Shown here piece after piece: positions 21,392 to 30,659 of a stretch of 64,000 nt of DNA (positions are counted from its first letter, which is position 1; each line of letters starts with the position of its first letter). A program made the position numbers and the translations under genes. The DNA comes from Theocolax elegans (lineage: Eukaryota > Arthropoda > Insecta > Hymenoptera > Cerocephalidae): contig CM047428.1 of assembly GCA_026168455.1 (NCBI GenBank), positions 43,555,712 through 43,619,711 on the forward strand. Reading direction: 5' to 3'. The notes beneath the pieces were generated by a model, which saw only the letters and a program-made list of their open reading frames with translations, was not told the DNA's origin and did not search any database.

Positions 21392-21662
21392 CCCTACTAG
21401 CAGACAACGTTGTTTCGACATGTTATAAAAGTTGTTGAAACGTTGGAGCAACGTTGCTACAACGTGGGATATGTGCGCTAAGATTTTTGTAAGTTGCCGC
21501 GCTAGGTGGAAATAACGTTGTAACAACGTTTGAGCAACGTTGAAAATGCCTTTTACAAATGTATTTTATATAAAAATTTAAAATATGTCCTGGGCAAGCT
21601 AAAAAATACATTTTTAAATGCCCAAAATTTTAATTAATAAAAGAAAAATAAAAAAAATATTT

Positions 21663-21739
21663 CCTATCCGCGGGAATTGAACCTCGGTTCTTCAGCTTTG
21701 AAGGCTTGCTCTCTACCAACTGAGCTATTTTGTTGTTCC
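21663..21739 (-). ncRNA. tRNA-like module (not a functional tRNA)
   Basis: On the minus strand, TAGCTCAGTTGG (A box, 21727-21716) and GGTTCAATTCC (B box, 21683-21673) match Pol III internal promoter consensus. Acceptor and T stems do not pair, so it is a tRNA-derived module. Confidence 0.6.
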
Positions 21740-21821
21740 TGTCATTAAATTAACTTTAGGTTATTAATTTCGGAGCATATTTTGATAGTAGTTTATAACC
21801 AAAAGTTAATTGAATGACGGA

Positions 21822-21897
21822 AACAACCGAATAGCTCAGTTGATAGAGAGTTAGCCTCCCTCCGGATCTAAAGATCCGAGGTTCAATTCCCGCGGCT
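21822..21897 (+). ncRNA. tRNA-like module, inverted partner
   Basis: A box TAGCTCAGTTGA at 21832-21843 and B box GGTTCAATTCC at 21880-21890. A CGGATCTAAAGATCCG hairpin replaces a normal anticodon arm. It faces away from the module at 21663-21739. Confidence 0.6.
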
Positions 21898-22203
21898 TGA
21901 AAATTTTTTTTTATTTTTTTTTATTAATTAAAAGTTTGTGCATTTAAAAATGTATTTTTTCGCTTGCCCAGGACATTTTTTAAATTTTTATATGAAATAC
22001 ATTTTTAAAAGGCATTTTCAACGTTGCTCAAACGTTGTCACAACGTTATTTCCACACATCGCGACAACTTACATACATCTTAGCGGACATATCCCACGTT
22101 GTAGCAACGTTGTTCCAACGTTTCAACAACTTTTATAACAACGTTGTAACGTTGTCAAAACAACGGTGCCACGACGCTGCTACAACGTTGTGTGCTAGTA
22201 GGG

Positions 22204-22390
22204 GTGTTGTATAGAAATACAAGGGAGGGTAAAAACCTCAAAAAAAAGCATTCAATTTTTAAACCAGGCCTTTGGCAGCCAATTTTTAATAAACGCATTT
22301 ATAGAAAATACGAGGTTAAAGTGCGGGTTTAATTACAAAAGAAATAGATTACAAATTGATGGCTCGAGTGGATATTTTACTGGTAAATAC
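22204..22390 (+). pseudogene. Transposase gene, exon 1 resumed
   Basis: After the palindromic insert the frame reads VLYRNTREGKNLKKK...FKPGLWQPIFNKRIYRKYEVK, then needs a one-base shift to continue CGFNYKRNRLQIDGSSGYFTGK. This is consistent with the conserved middle of insect MULE-like transposases (aromatic/Cys positions before a CxC finger). The frameshift is a disabling lesion. DNA to 22640 remains homologous to 7015-7268 on the minus strand, but I cannot assign a frame there. Confidence 0.5.
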
Positions 22391-22810
22391 ATTTTCACAA
22401 TCGTTTAGTAAAACATTGAATAGCATGGGTGTAAAGTGAGATTTTGTAGGCCGAGTAAGTTTGCAGTACGAGTCAAAGGCAAACCAGCTGCAGCGAATGC
22501 GTTGTGTGCGCCTACGAGGAGTACTGCTAATGCTCGAGGTAAACAAGCCTACTTAGCCCTTGGTGTACACCATATTTTAAGTGACAAATGCATGATTGAA
22601 ATGTTTCTGCATGGATAGTTGTACATTGTTATCAACTTCATATTTTCTTGATGCCGAACAACTTTTTAGCTTGTCGTAAGAATTATATAAAATCATCAAT
22701 GCTTTTTCATTCATTATTTTTTATTACGTAACAGTATGAATATATTTTTATTTAAAATAACTTATTCCATGAAAAGTTATGAAAAAATTGTAAGTAATGA
22801 TGCACAAATA

Positions 22811-23383
22811 CTAGAAATAAACTTACTAATAATAACCTTACTAGAAAAGAAAAACATGAAATGCCTAGTCTCTACGCATTTAAACTTAGAGAAAAGTAAA
22901 AACTAGCTATTAAAAATGCCCAATTTATGCTAGTTCATGAAACGGTTTTTCTCGCATTTTACGAACATTTTTTATTTTCGACAATGACAAGCCCATTTTC
23001 ACATATCGATTCGCCAGAGAAAATGTCCGCGGAATGAAAGTATTGAGAACTCTAATATAACGTCTAATTGTAAATGTGAAACGCAGATAGAAAAGTATAT
23101 AAGCTTCGATGTTATTGTTCATTTACTTTTAATAATATTACGTATGAAGATAGAAGCGAGAAATGAAAAGTTGGACGACGGGATTCGAGCGCGAGAGCCT
23201 AGAGTACGAATCACGTGTTCTATTCTATACGACCTACACACTTCTTATTTGTCACTTCTTCTTTTCATCCTAAGTATAATCGCGACTTTCTAGGCATTTT
23301 AAATGTGTACATTTCTATCCATTTTTACTACCCACAAGCTGCAAGTGCAAACATCTTTTATATTTTCCTTTCTACCAGCGAAT
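22811..23383. mobile_element. Right-arm-only insertion with possible tRNA-like head
   Basis: The left arm (6600-6740, minus) runs from GCACAAATAC straight into AATACTTAATATAAT, while here about 570 bp lie between these two sequences. On the minus strand near 23237-23163 it has GCTCGAATCCCGTC (B-box-like), so it may be a SINE. No ORF of interest; 23384-23647 is plain AT-rich DNA. Confidence 0.45.
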
Positions 23384-23647
23384 ACTTAATATAATAATGC
23401 TTAAGTAGCTTATAATTTTTAAATGCAATTATTTAACAGTATTACTATAATAAAATTATTATTCTATAACATAATTGTTTAAGTATTAATTAAAAATACA
23501 TTCTAATTTGTTTAAATTTATTTAAACTAATTTAATATAATGCAAATTTGATCTAAGAACTGCAATACCAAATTCATCTGATGTCCCAAATGGTTTTAAT
23601 TCATTTAACTTTATGAGCAGGCACAATTTTTATAAATTGATCATTAA

Positions 23648-24030
23648 GGGGATGTCGGACCCAGAAAATGGTCATTATGTACTTTTTTTTATAAATATAT
23701 GAATAAAGTTTTTAAAAAACGCTGAACGTCAAGCCCTTAGGTATGTTTTAAATAATATACCCAAATTTTTCCAGATTTTTAAATCCATAATTTGATCACG
23801 ATATTTGGGTTGAAAGATTAGGCTTTTTTGGACTAATAATTACCGACCAAACATTGTTTACTTAATTATTATTTAAAAAAAGCTTTTTCATTAAAAAATC
23901 AAAACGTCAAGCCCTTCCTTATGTTTTCAGTTGTCCGTATGAATTTTTTTTTAGATTTTTAGTGCAATATTTTAGATATAATTTTTGGGTTGAAAGGTGC
24001 AGATTCCTGTAATTTAGGTCCGACATCCCG
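23648..24030. mobile_element. Complete miniature element, GGGATGTCGGACCC family
   Basis: TTAA at 23644-23647 and 24031-24034. Begins GGGGATGTCGGACCC, ends GGTCCGACATCCCG; 383 bp, non-coding. Its right TTAA is also the left TTAA of the next element. Confidence 0.85.
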
Positions 24031-24745
24031 TTAACGCCTGAAAGAGCACAACAAATTTTTTTTTTTTTAAATTTTCATAGCCATTATTTGATGCTTAAAA
24101 CCTGGCCAATAACGATGCTGATTTTTTTCTAAATAGTTTTTGATCTGGTCTTTCGAGTGCCATCGAGAAAATTAATCTATTTTTTTTAAAAAGAATTACT
24201 ATTTTTTGAATGAAAAAAAATTGAAAAAATTTGCTGCTTTCTTTTTTTAATTACTTTTTACTACAATAAAAAATGCTTATAAATCATTCGATTTATGAAC
24301 GTTTGTAGAATTTTTAGTTATACTTTTACTCTATAAATTATACTATAAATTAGCTATTTTTCCAAATATATTAATTGAAACCAATATTTTGACTACGTAA
24401 CCATAAAAAATAAAAAATACAGAGTCAAAGTGTAACTAAAAATTCTACAAAGGGTGATAAATCGGATGATTTATAAGCATTTTTTATTGTAGAAAAAATT
24501 AATTAAAAAAAGAAAGTACTAAACTTTTAAAATTTTTTTACATTAAAAAAATTGACATTTTTTTTACATTAAAAAAATTGACATTTTTTTTACATTAAAA
24601 AATTGAAAATTTTTTTAAATAGGTAAAGTTTCTCGACGGCATTCGAAAGACCAGATCAAAAACTATTTAGAAAAAAATCAGCATCGTCACTGGCCAGGTT
24701 TGAAGAATCAAATGATGGCTATGAAAATTAAAAAAAATATTAAAG

Positions 24746-26080
24746 AAAGGAGTTTTTGTCGATCTTAGTGAACAAACCATGAAAGTCCTCCATCCTCATC
24801 AAGCTCTACCTTTATTAGATTGATCATATTATTACAACATCATTTTAAACTTTCATACATATTTACATTTACATACAAATTTACTTACTATTTGGTCAAT
24901 TTATTGAGTATAACCCTCATAGTATCTCTAATGCGTCGCTCTATAATTAAAGGCAAAAGCAGTGGCAAAAAATATATGTTCAATTTGTACAAAGATTGAG
25001 GTTATGTAATATACTATACTTTCTTTCATGAATATTCCGCATGTAACATTATATTTTTCAAATTATCACGGAAAAATTTTAGTATATTGATCACAGCGAT
25101 ATAATTACTTTAATTTTAGAATTAAGATTTTAATAATCAATAACCATCTGTAGATGACGAACTAATATTTTTGAATTGCTTTCAATGAAGAAAGGGAACT
25201 AATTACAATTTGGACCGTAGTTTGACTTCTGTAATAATGTTATTATAAAATAGGCTAAGGTTTTTCGTATCATCTTTCACATTGATAGCATTTTTTTCTG
25301 ATTTAATATGTGTCATCTCGGATATTAGTCCTTTTCCACAATTTTTTTCTCTATCTAGCACTTCTACTTTGTCAAAATTAGATGTGTGGTCATATTTTGT
25401 TATACGATCATTAATAACATATTGTACGCCAAACTTTTTTCTATTGGTATTGTGTTCATTTTCTGCATTGCAGTTGTCTTTTAGTCTCACCTACATATGT
25501 CACGTCACAATCATTACATTTAATTTTGTACACAAAATTTGTTTTACAAAGTTTATCTATTTTTTCCTTACCCCTAACAATAACATTATTTAAGCCATTA
25601 ACACTCTTAGGAAATCTCATGAAAAAGAAAAAAATGGCGCTATAAACTTGCTTTTTGCTTAATTGGTGTTATATGTGTTGTATTAAATTATTTATTTATT
25701 TCTTTAATAATTAATTTGAAAAATTGTTACATACGGAATATTCAGGGAAAAAAAGTATAGTACATTACATAACCTCAATCTTTGTGCAAATTGAACATAA
25801 CTTTTTTGCTACCGCTTTTGCTTTTCATTATAGAGCGACGCGTTAGAGATACTATAGAGATTATACGCACTAAATTGACCAAATAGTAAGTAAATTTGTA
25901 TGTAAATGTAAGTTTGTGTGACAGTATAAAATGTTGTTGTAATAATATGATCAATCTAATAAAGGTAGAACCTGATGGGGATGGAGGACTTTCATCGAAA
26001 CGTCGACAGATAAATAAATTACATGGTTTGTTCACTAACATCGACAAAAACTCCTTCCTTTAAACCAACTGCGTGGACGA
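24746..26080 (-). mobile_element. Penelope-like element 2
   Basis: Ends are inverted copies: GGAGTTTTTGTCGAT...GTGAACAAACCATG on the left and CATGGTTTGTTCAC...ATCGACAAAAACTCC on the right. They contain the same AGAGCGACGCATTAGAG-like core as element 1. The interior is a short minus-strand remnant of the GIY-YIG region. Confidence 0.8.
25203..25600 (-). pseudogene. Penelope GIY-YIG remnant
   Basis: On the minus strand, upstream frames give KIDKLCKTNFVYKIKCNDCD then TYVGETKR-like sequence (about 25560-25480). The open part 25490-25203 continues RLKDNCNAENEHN...YVINDRITKYDH...NFDKVEVLDREKNCGKGLISEMTHI. This aligns by eye with the C-terminal part of the ORF at 7893-9002 (NEHMLAYDHSLDF, SEMIYI). 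RT is absent and the frame is broken, so it is a 5'-truncated relic. Confidence 0.8.
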
Positions 26081-26093
26081 TAATTTACACTAT

Positions 26094-26536
26094 TTTTTTT
26101 TTGGTAGTTTCCACGTACACCTTTTTACAGGTTTTTACGTATCCCCTACACCTTTATTCCATTTCATTCCATTTCCAATTTTACCCCCTCTTTACCCCAC
26201 CTTCTCGCATTCGCCCGGGGTTATGCCCGTGGAGAGAGGGAAAACCTGTGGCCAAACCCGTTGGGATAAATGCCATTTAGGAAAACCTCCTCCGAGAAGG
26301 GCGGTGTATTCGAGAACAATTCTGTTTGGGTGGCAAGGTCACATTGCGTAGACTTTAACACCGAAACCGAATGCCTCACACCTCCCGCTCACGTTGTGGA
26401 ATGTGAAAAAACACCTAACCGATCATTTAAGCTAAGCCCGAAAACGGTCACCCATCCAAGTGCCAACCGCGCTCGGTGCTGCTTAACTTTCATGACCGGC
26501 CGAGGTGCGTTTCCGCCACTCCGCCACCGTGTCGGT
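26094..26536 (-). mobile_element. 5S-rRNA-like retroposon (SINE3-type)
   Basis: Flanked by a 13-bp direct repeat, TAATTTACACTAT, at 26081-26093 and 26537-26549. On the minus strand the 5' region holds AGTTAAGCAGCACCGAGCGC followed by GGTTGGCACTTGGATGGGTG, which matches the internal-promoter half of 5S rRNA (A box, intermediate element, C box). The 3' end is an A-tract (T-run at 26094-26102 on the plus strand). GC-rich compared with its surroundings. Target duplications plus an A tail show retroposition. It could instead be the 5' end of an unknown LINE that captured 5S sequence. Confidence 0.75.
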
Positions 26537-26582
26537 TAATTTACACTATATTATAAAAAAATATGATGTGCTCTTTCAGGCG

Positions 26583-26840
26583 TGAATTATATTTATATAA
26601 TATTTAATATTAATTAGCATTTTTAATAATTGCAATGCAATATGTTTAAAAATTTTTGAAATAATTATTTATATTTAAAGAAAAATGTTGTAAAATAAAA
26701 TGTTGAAAACTGTTTTAAAAGTAATTGTTTTGTGTCATTTGATTATTTAAAAATTTTAAAGGGTTAATATATTCGCCCGTGTCGTGAATAAAATGCTCAA
26801 TTTAAGTGACTTGCCTGTGTTAAAATAAATTAATTTTCAG
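26583..26840 (+). other. Intronic AT-rich stretch
   Basis: Non-coding between the TTAA element and the splice acceptor TTTTCAG at 26834-26840. Nothing recognised. Confidence 0.5.
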
Positions 26841-27384
26841 CTTATTGCCATTGTGGTAGTGAATTAGAATGTAAGATTGTGAAATCGAGCGAAGAAAAAG
26901 ATGTCATGTTAGCAAAAGTCTGCATTATAACTGGCAATGGAAAGGATTGCGGTCCAAATTACCTCCGAAAAAATGAAAGAATTGAAGTCGTCAAAGAAAT
27001 GAATAAATGTGTGTCGGTAAATGTTTATCGCGCTAATTTAAGCGAAAAAACTATGAGACCAGGCGATGCTATTCCAGCTCATATTAGGAGTGCGAACATA
27101 TTGCATGTCGCAAAATCGACCATATTAAAAAGCGAATATATCGATCCCGATCCCATAGAAGCATTGGATATAATGAAGTGTACAACACACGTAAATTAAA
27201 TAAAGGACATAGGAAAAAATCCCTTCAGCGTCGACTACTGGACAAATGAACAAATTCATTTGTATAAAAAAATTAATTCTAAGTACGGAGTTACAATTTG
27301 CGTCGATTCAACGGGTTTGAAATTGAAACCAATTAAAAGAAATTATGGCACTGAAAAAGCCTCTATATTTCTCTGTGTAATAAG
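26841..27384 (+). pseudogene. Transposase gene exon with first catalytic Asp
   Basis: Acceptor TTAATTTTCAG precedes it and donor AAG|GTATTT ends it. Translation opens YCHCGSELECKIV (a CxC..C zinc-like site), passes a long helical region with DPDPIEALDIMK, then an in-frame TAA at about 27197, and continues FSVDYWTNEQIHLYKK and VTICVDSTGLKLKPIKR. The VDSTG aspartate corresponds to the first D of the MULE DDE triad, as VDATG does in related proteins. The nonsense codon lies between conserved segments and disables the gene. Confidence 0.75.
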
Positions 27385-27727
27385 GTATTTATATAATTTT
27401 AATTTCACATAAATTAAATTTTAATGATAATAAACACTTTTTACCTAGTCACAAAATAGAAGTACTAAAGTAAATAAAAATAACAGTCCTAAACCTGTAA
27501 TTCTGCGAGTTAATTCCACTTTTTAATTTTAAAAATTTAGTTTATATATATATATTTTTTTATAATTTACGAATAATAAATAACAAATAAATAATGATAA
27601 TAGATAAATAAAAGTGGAATAATAAGTGTGCACCTTGTAAAAGATGTCGGTATACCTAATTATGTGCGGTCGCAATAAAAACTCTTGAATTTTGCCTTTT
27701 AATATAATGTAGGATTATATATTTCAG
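27385..27727 (+). other. Intron of the transposase gene
   Basis: Bounded by GTATTTAT and TATATATTTCAG; AT-rich, with a (TA) run at 27545-27560. No repeat recognised. Confidence 0.6.
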
Positions 27728-28205
27728 TATCAACTGTGACGAAGGGCAAATTACGGTGGCTCAAAGGATTGCAAGTAGGCATAAAAGTAAAGATTTATAC
27801 ATGTTTTTGATGGACTTTCATAGTTCCAAGTGCCCGTCGCCCAAAGAATTTATTTTTGATGAGTCGCGGGCTCTATTGAATGCTGCTGCATTACTTTACG
27901 CTAATTGTGCAGATATTGAAGATTATGCGGACAAAATGAAGGATGACACTTTTAAAACCATCATCCGCATAGACGTTGCCCATCATTCCAACAAATACAG
28001 GAAATATTTTAAAGGTCTACCAAGCACAGTTCGCACGTTTTATATGGCATCGATGGGTGCACTAAGAATGACAGAAAACCTAAGTGAGGCAGAAAAAATT
28101 ATTGAAGCTATGTTCATTTTAGCTTACTCTGAGACAGGAGGTCTTCTACCTAATGGACAGAAATCTGAGTGCGCCGAAAGAAAATGTTGGCTTGAATTGT
28201 AACAG
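27728..28205 (+). pseudogene. Transposase gene exon with second catalytic Asp
   Basis: Reads INCDEGQITVAQRIASRH, then FLMDFHSSKCPSPKEFIFDESRALLNAAALLY: the IFDESRALLNA segment has the spacing of the second MULE aspartate (D followed by A/L at +5). Then IRIDVAHHSNKYRKYF and a helical segment KIIEAMFILAYSETGG in which the third acidic residue is expected. The exon ends in an in-frame TAA just before a possible donor CAG|GTGAAT. A decayed copy of the start of this exon is embedded in both terminal inverted repeats (44742-44870 and 3500-3640). Confidence 0.75.
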
Positions 28206-28266
28206 GTGAATATATAATAAAATCTGTTTTCCGATTTATGACTCGCGATAATAGTTATTTGTCATT

Positions 28267-28352
28267 CTTTTACGATTTTTATTTGTTAATCTTTTACGAT
28301 TTTTATTTGTTAATCTTTTACGATTTTTATTTGTTAATCTTTTACGATTCTT
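28267..28352. repeat. 24-bp tandem repeat, about 3.5 copies
   Basis: The unit TTTTACGATTTTTATTTG followed by TTAATC is repeated almost perfectly; the last copy is diverged. Confidence 0.85.
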
Positions 28353-28400
28353 AAGTCAAATTGTTATTAATGTAGTGCAGAGTAGTAAAGTTTAATAATA

Positions 28401-28809
28401 CATTCGGCAACTAAATTAATGCAATACCTAATTTCGCCAAAAAAAAACGCCAATTTGAAGATCGATATCTCAGGTAAAGAATATTGTAAGTGGACCAATT
28501 CTTCTTTAAATTAAAGCTTAAAATCTCTACTTTAAGATGATTAAACGTGATTATCAATTCAACGCAAAACCCTACTTACTTGATCTTAAAATTCAAAATA
28601 ATTTTTTTTTAATAATTGTAAACTTCTGCAGTGCTAGTAGGGCTTGTGTTGAATGGATAATCACGTTTAATCATCTTAAAGAAGAGATTTTAAGCTTTAA
28701 TTTTAAAACAATTGTCCCTCTTACGGCAATCTTTACCTGAGATATCGATCTTCTAATTGGCGTCTTTTTTTGTCTAAATTAGGTGTAGCATTAATTTTGT
28801 TGCCGAGTG
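28401..28809. mobile_element. Mariner-like miniature inverted-repeat element
   Basis: Flanked by TA on both sides. Terminal repeats CATTCGGCAACTAAATTAAT and the complement ATTAATTTTGTTGCCGAGTG extend inward with AAGATCGATATCTCAGGTAA/TTACCTGAGATATCGATCTT. About 409 bp, nearly palindromic, non-coding; TA target fits Tc1/mariner mobilisation. Confidence 0.82.
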
Positions 28810-29043
28810 TACAATATAAACAAGTAAATAATAACTGTTTTATTATGGGCAAATACTATTATTATTTATAATAATTATTTAAAAATTTGCCTTCAAACAT
28901 TTTACAAGGACAACTTACATTTTTATTTGATTTTTTACATCTTAATACTTCCTTAGTTTTTTTTAAACAAATTTCTAATCTTCTGTTATCAAGATTCTTA
29001 TTGTCATAAACAATACATATGAGTTAATTTAAAATTTGGTTAA

Positions 29044-29237
29044 GGAGATGCTGGACCCAAATTTTTAAGAGCTACCATTTCAATCCAAAAATAATGTTTA
29101 AATTTTTAATTAAAAATCAGAAAAAAAATTCTTATATTATTTAAAGCAATTGAAAGTGGTTGAAGATCCCGAAATAATTGATTATTGAAACTAAAAAACA
29201 ATAAACATGATTAATTATTTCAGGACCCTACTTCTCC
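29044..29237. mobile_element. Short member of the GGGATGTCGGACCC family
   Basis: TTAA at 29040-29043 and 29238-29241; begins GGAGATGCTGGACCC and ends with CAGGACCCTACTTCTCC. Internally deleted. Confidence 0.7.
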
Positions 29238-29241
29238 TTAA

Positions 29242-30306
29242 CCCATTAACACCGAAAAGAACACAATTTTTTTTTAATTTTCATAGTCATCATTTGATGC
29301 TTCAAACATAATTCGAATTACACTTTGTTCTCGAGTAAAAGAATTAAATGTAAAAAAATTAATTTTCCTTTCCTGTACGGTTTAGGTTGTAACTTTTAAC
29401 TTCTTTGATCAAAAATTTGGAAAAAGTTAAATTTCAACATAATCTTAGATAGGTTTTTTGGCTGGCTATGTAAGACAAATAGTTTCCAAGATATTTGAGT
29501 TATTAAATTTTTGCACCGATTTTTCAACTGCTCATATCTTAGGTTTGGGACACCCGATTTTAAATTTCAACCTCTCATTTTGTCAATTGTTTGGAGTAGT
29601 TTGTAGAGTTATATAAAGATTTTGTGTTTAAACAAATACAGGCTAACATCATTTTGTATACATTGGATGTAAGTGAGCTCTTTTAATTACAATTAATGTT
29701 GTTCATTCTGTAAACATTGTTAATCAGTAATTGAGATACAAATAAGTAAAAATAATTGATTAGACGATGTTAAGTAATTTATAATTATTTTTTAGATGTT
29801 TGCAGTGTATAAAAAACTAAAATATGTAAAAGTTATTAAAATAGATAGACAAGATAGACAGTGTCAAGTAGAAAAAAATAATGGGTACATGCAAACTAAA
29901 TTACAACTTTCATTTATTGCTCTGCAATGTTTTACGAAAACAGAAATAAGCTTTGTACGAGGAAGCTACGTGCTAATATCAATTAGCAGCGGTTTTGAAT
30001 TGTGCAATAATAACAAATAAAAAATATAGGGTCAAAGTATAACTATTAAGTGCACCAACGTATACAAACCGAATGATTTACATGCATTTTTTATTATAAA
30101 AAAATTAATTAGAAAAAGAAAAAATTACATTTTTTACATTTTTTGCATTCAAAAAAATTATAACTTTTTTTCAAAACGAGATAGGTCAATTTTCTTGATG
30201 GCATTCGAAAGAACAGATTGGAAACTGTTCAGAAGGTCAGGTTTGGAGCATCAAATTATGACTATGAAAGTTGAAAAAAATTTGTGTATTTTTGGGCGTT
30301 AATGGG
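29242..30306. mobile_element. TTAA-flanked element related to 24035-26582
   Basis: Ends CCCATTAACACCGAAAAG and the near-complement GGGCGTTAATGGG, flanked by TTAA (29238-29241, 30307-30310). It has the same inner inverted pair as its relative (CATTTGATGCTTC and GAGCATCAAATTATG). The 74-codon ORF at 29796-30020 is not recognised. Confidence 0.7.
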
Positions 30307-30352
30307 TTAAGTTTTAAATGAGTTAAACTAAAGTCAAAATTGATTTTCTTAG

Positions 30353-30659
30353 GCTGCAAAAATGGTAATGATGTTCAGAATTAAATGCAAAAGAAAGCTT
30401 TGCTTTGAATGAATGGGGCAAGTGGGCAAATCAAATTTATGACCGAGTTGAGCCTCTACTTAATAATGAATCAACGGGTGCAATTGCGTATTTCTTACCT
30501 CATCATGTTTTAAAGAAAATGTTATTAAAAGACTTGCAATTGTTCCCCTTATGGGGAAGCATAATGAATTTAACCTTTTGGCTGCGGGAAAATTTTAGTA
30601 CTAAACGACCTTTTATAAAATGCAAAATGTATACATGAGATCATTAGATATTTCAGGTA
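30353..30659 (+). pseudogene. Transposase gene exon, C-terminal side of the DDE core
   Basis: Reads LNEWGKWANQIYDRVEPLLNNESTG, FLPHHVLKKML and FPLWGSIMNLTF, with frame breaks. In relatives this helical region precedes a GRHLGSS.PIESEF segment, which here is found only beyond the piggyBac at 33597. So the piggyBac split this exon. Broken and not translatable as is. Confidence 0.6.

Larger units (their letters stand above)
21392..22203. mobile_element. Palindromic ACAACGTTG element with two tRNA-like modules
   Basis: It begins CCCTACTAGCA and ends TGCTAGTAGGG. Both arms are studded with ACAACGTTG-type palindromes and share GGGATATGTGCGCTAAGAT-like and TGTCCTGGGCAAGC sequences in inverted order. 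The centre carries two divergent tRNA-like modules. It interrupts exon 1 of the transposase gene. Close relatives form the chain at 61824-64000. Confidence 0.85.
24035..26582. mobile_element. TTAA-flanked palindromic element, interrupted
   Basis: Ends are CGCCTGAAAGAGCACA and TGTGCTCTTTCAGGCG. An internal inverted pair (24060-24190 versus 24610-24740, for example CATTTGATGCTT/AATCAAATG and TTTTTGATCTGGTCTTTCG) makes it palindromic. Penelope element 2 and the 5S-like retroposon are inserted near its right end. A relative is at 29242-30306. Confidence 0.7.
28206..30352 (+). other. Intron filled with miniature elements
   Basis: Holds the 24-bp tandem repeat (28267-28352), a mariner-like miniature element (28401-28809), two TTAA elements (29044-29237, 29242-30306) and plain AT-rich DNA between (28810-29039). 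The next exon begins after TTTTCTTAG at 30344-30352. Confidence 0.6.

Noticed and set aside
21663..21897. Two possible tRNA genes
   Set aside because: A and B boxes are good but acceptor and T stems do not pair and the anticodon arm is abnormal; they are repeat modules.
26023..26539. Overlapping plus-strand frames of 85-92 codons
   Set aside because: They lie in the GC-rich 5S-like retroposon, whose sense strand is minus; no recognisable protein.
26440..26540. A functional 5S rRNA gene
   Set aside because: Only the internal-promoter half resembles 5S, it continues into unrelated sequence, and it has an A tail and target duplication.
28267..28352. CRISPR-like regular repeats
   Set aside because: Units abut with no spacers and the context is eukaryotic; simple tandem repeat.
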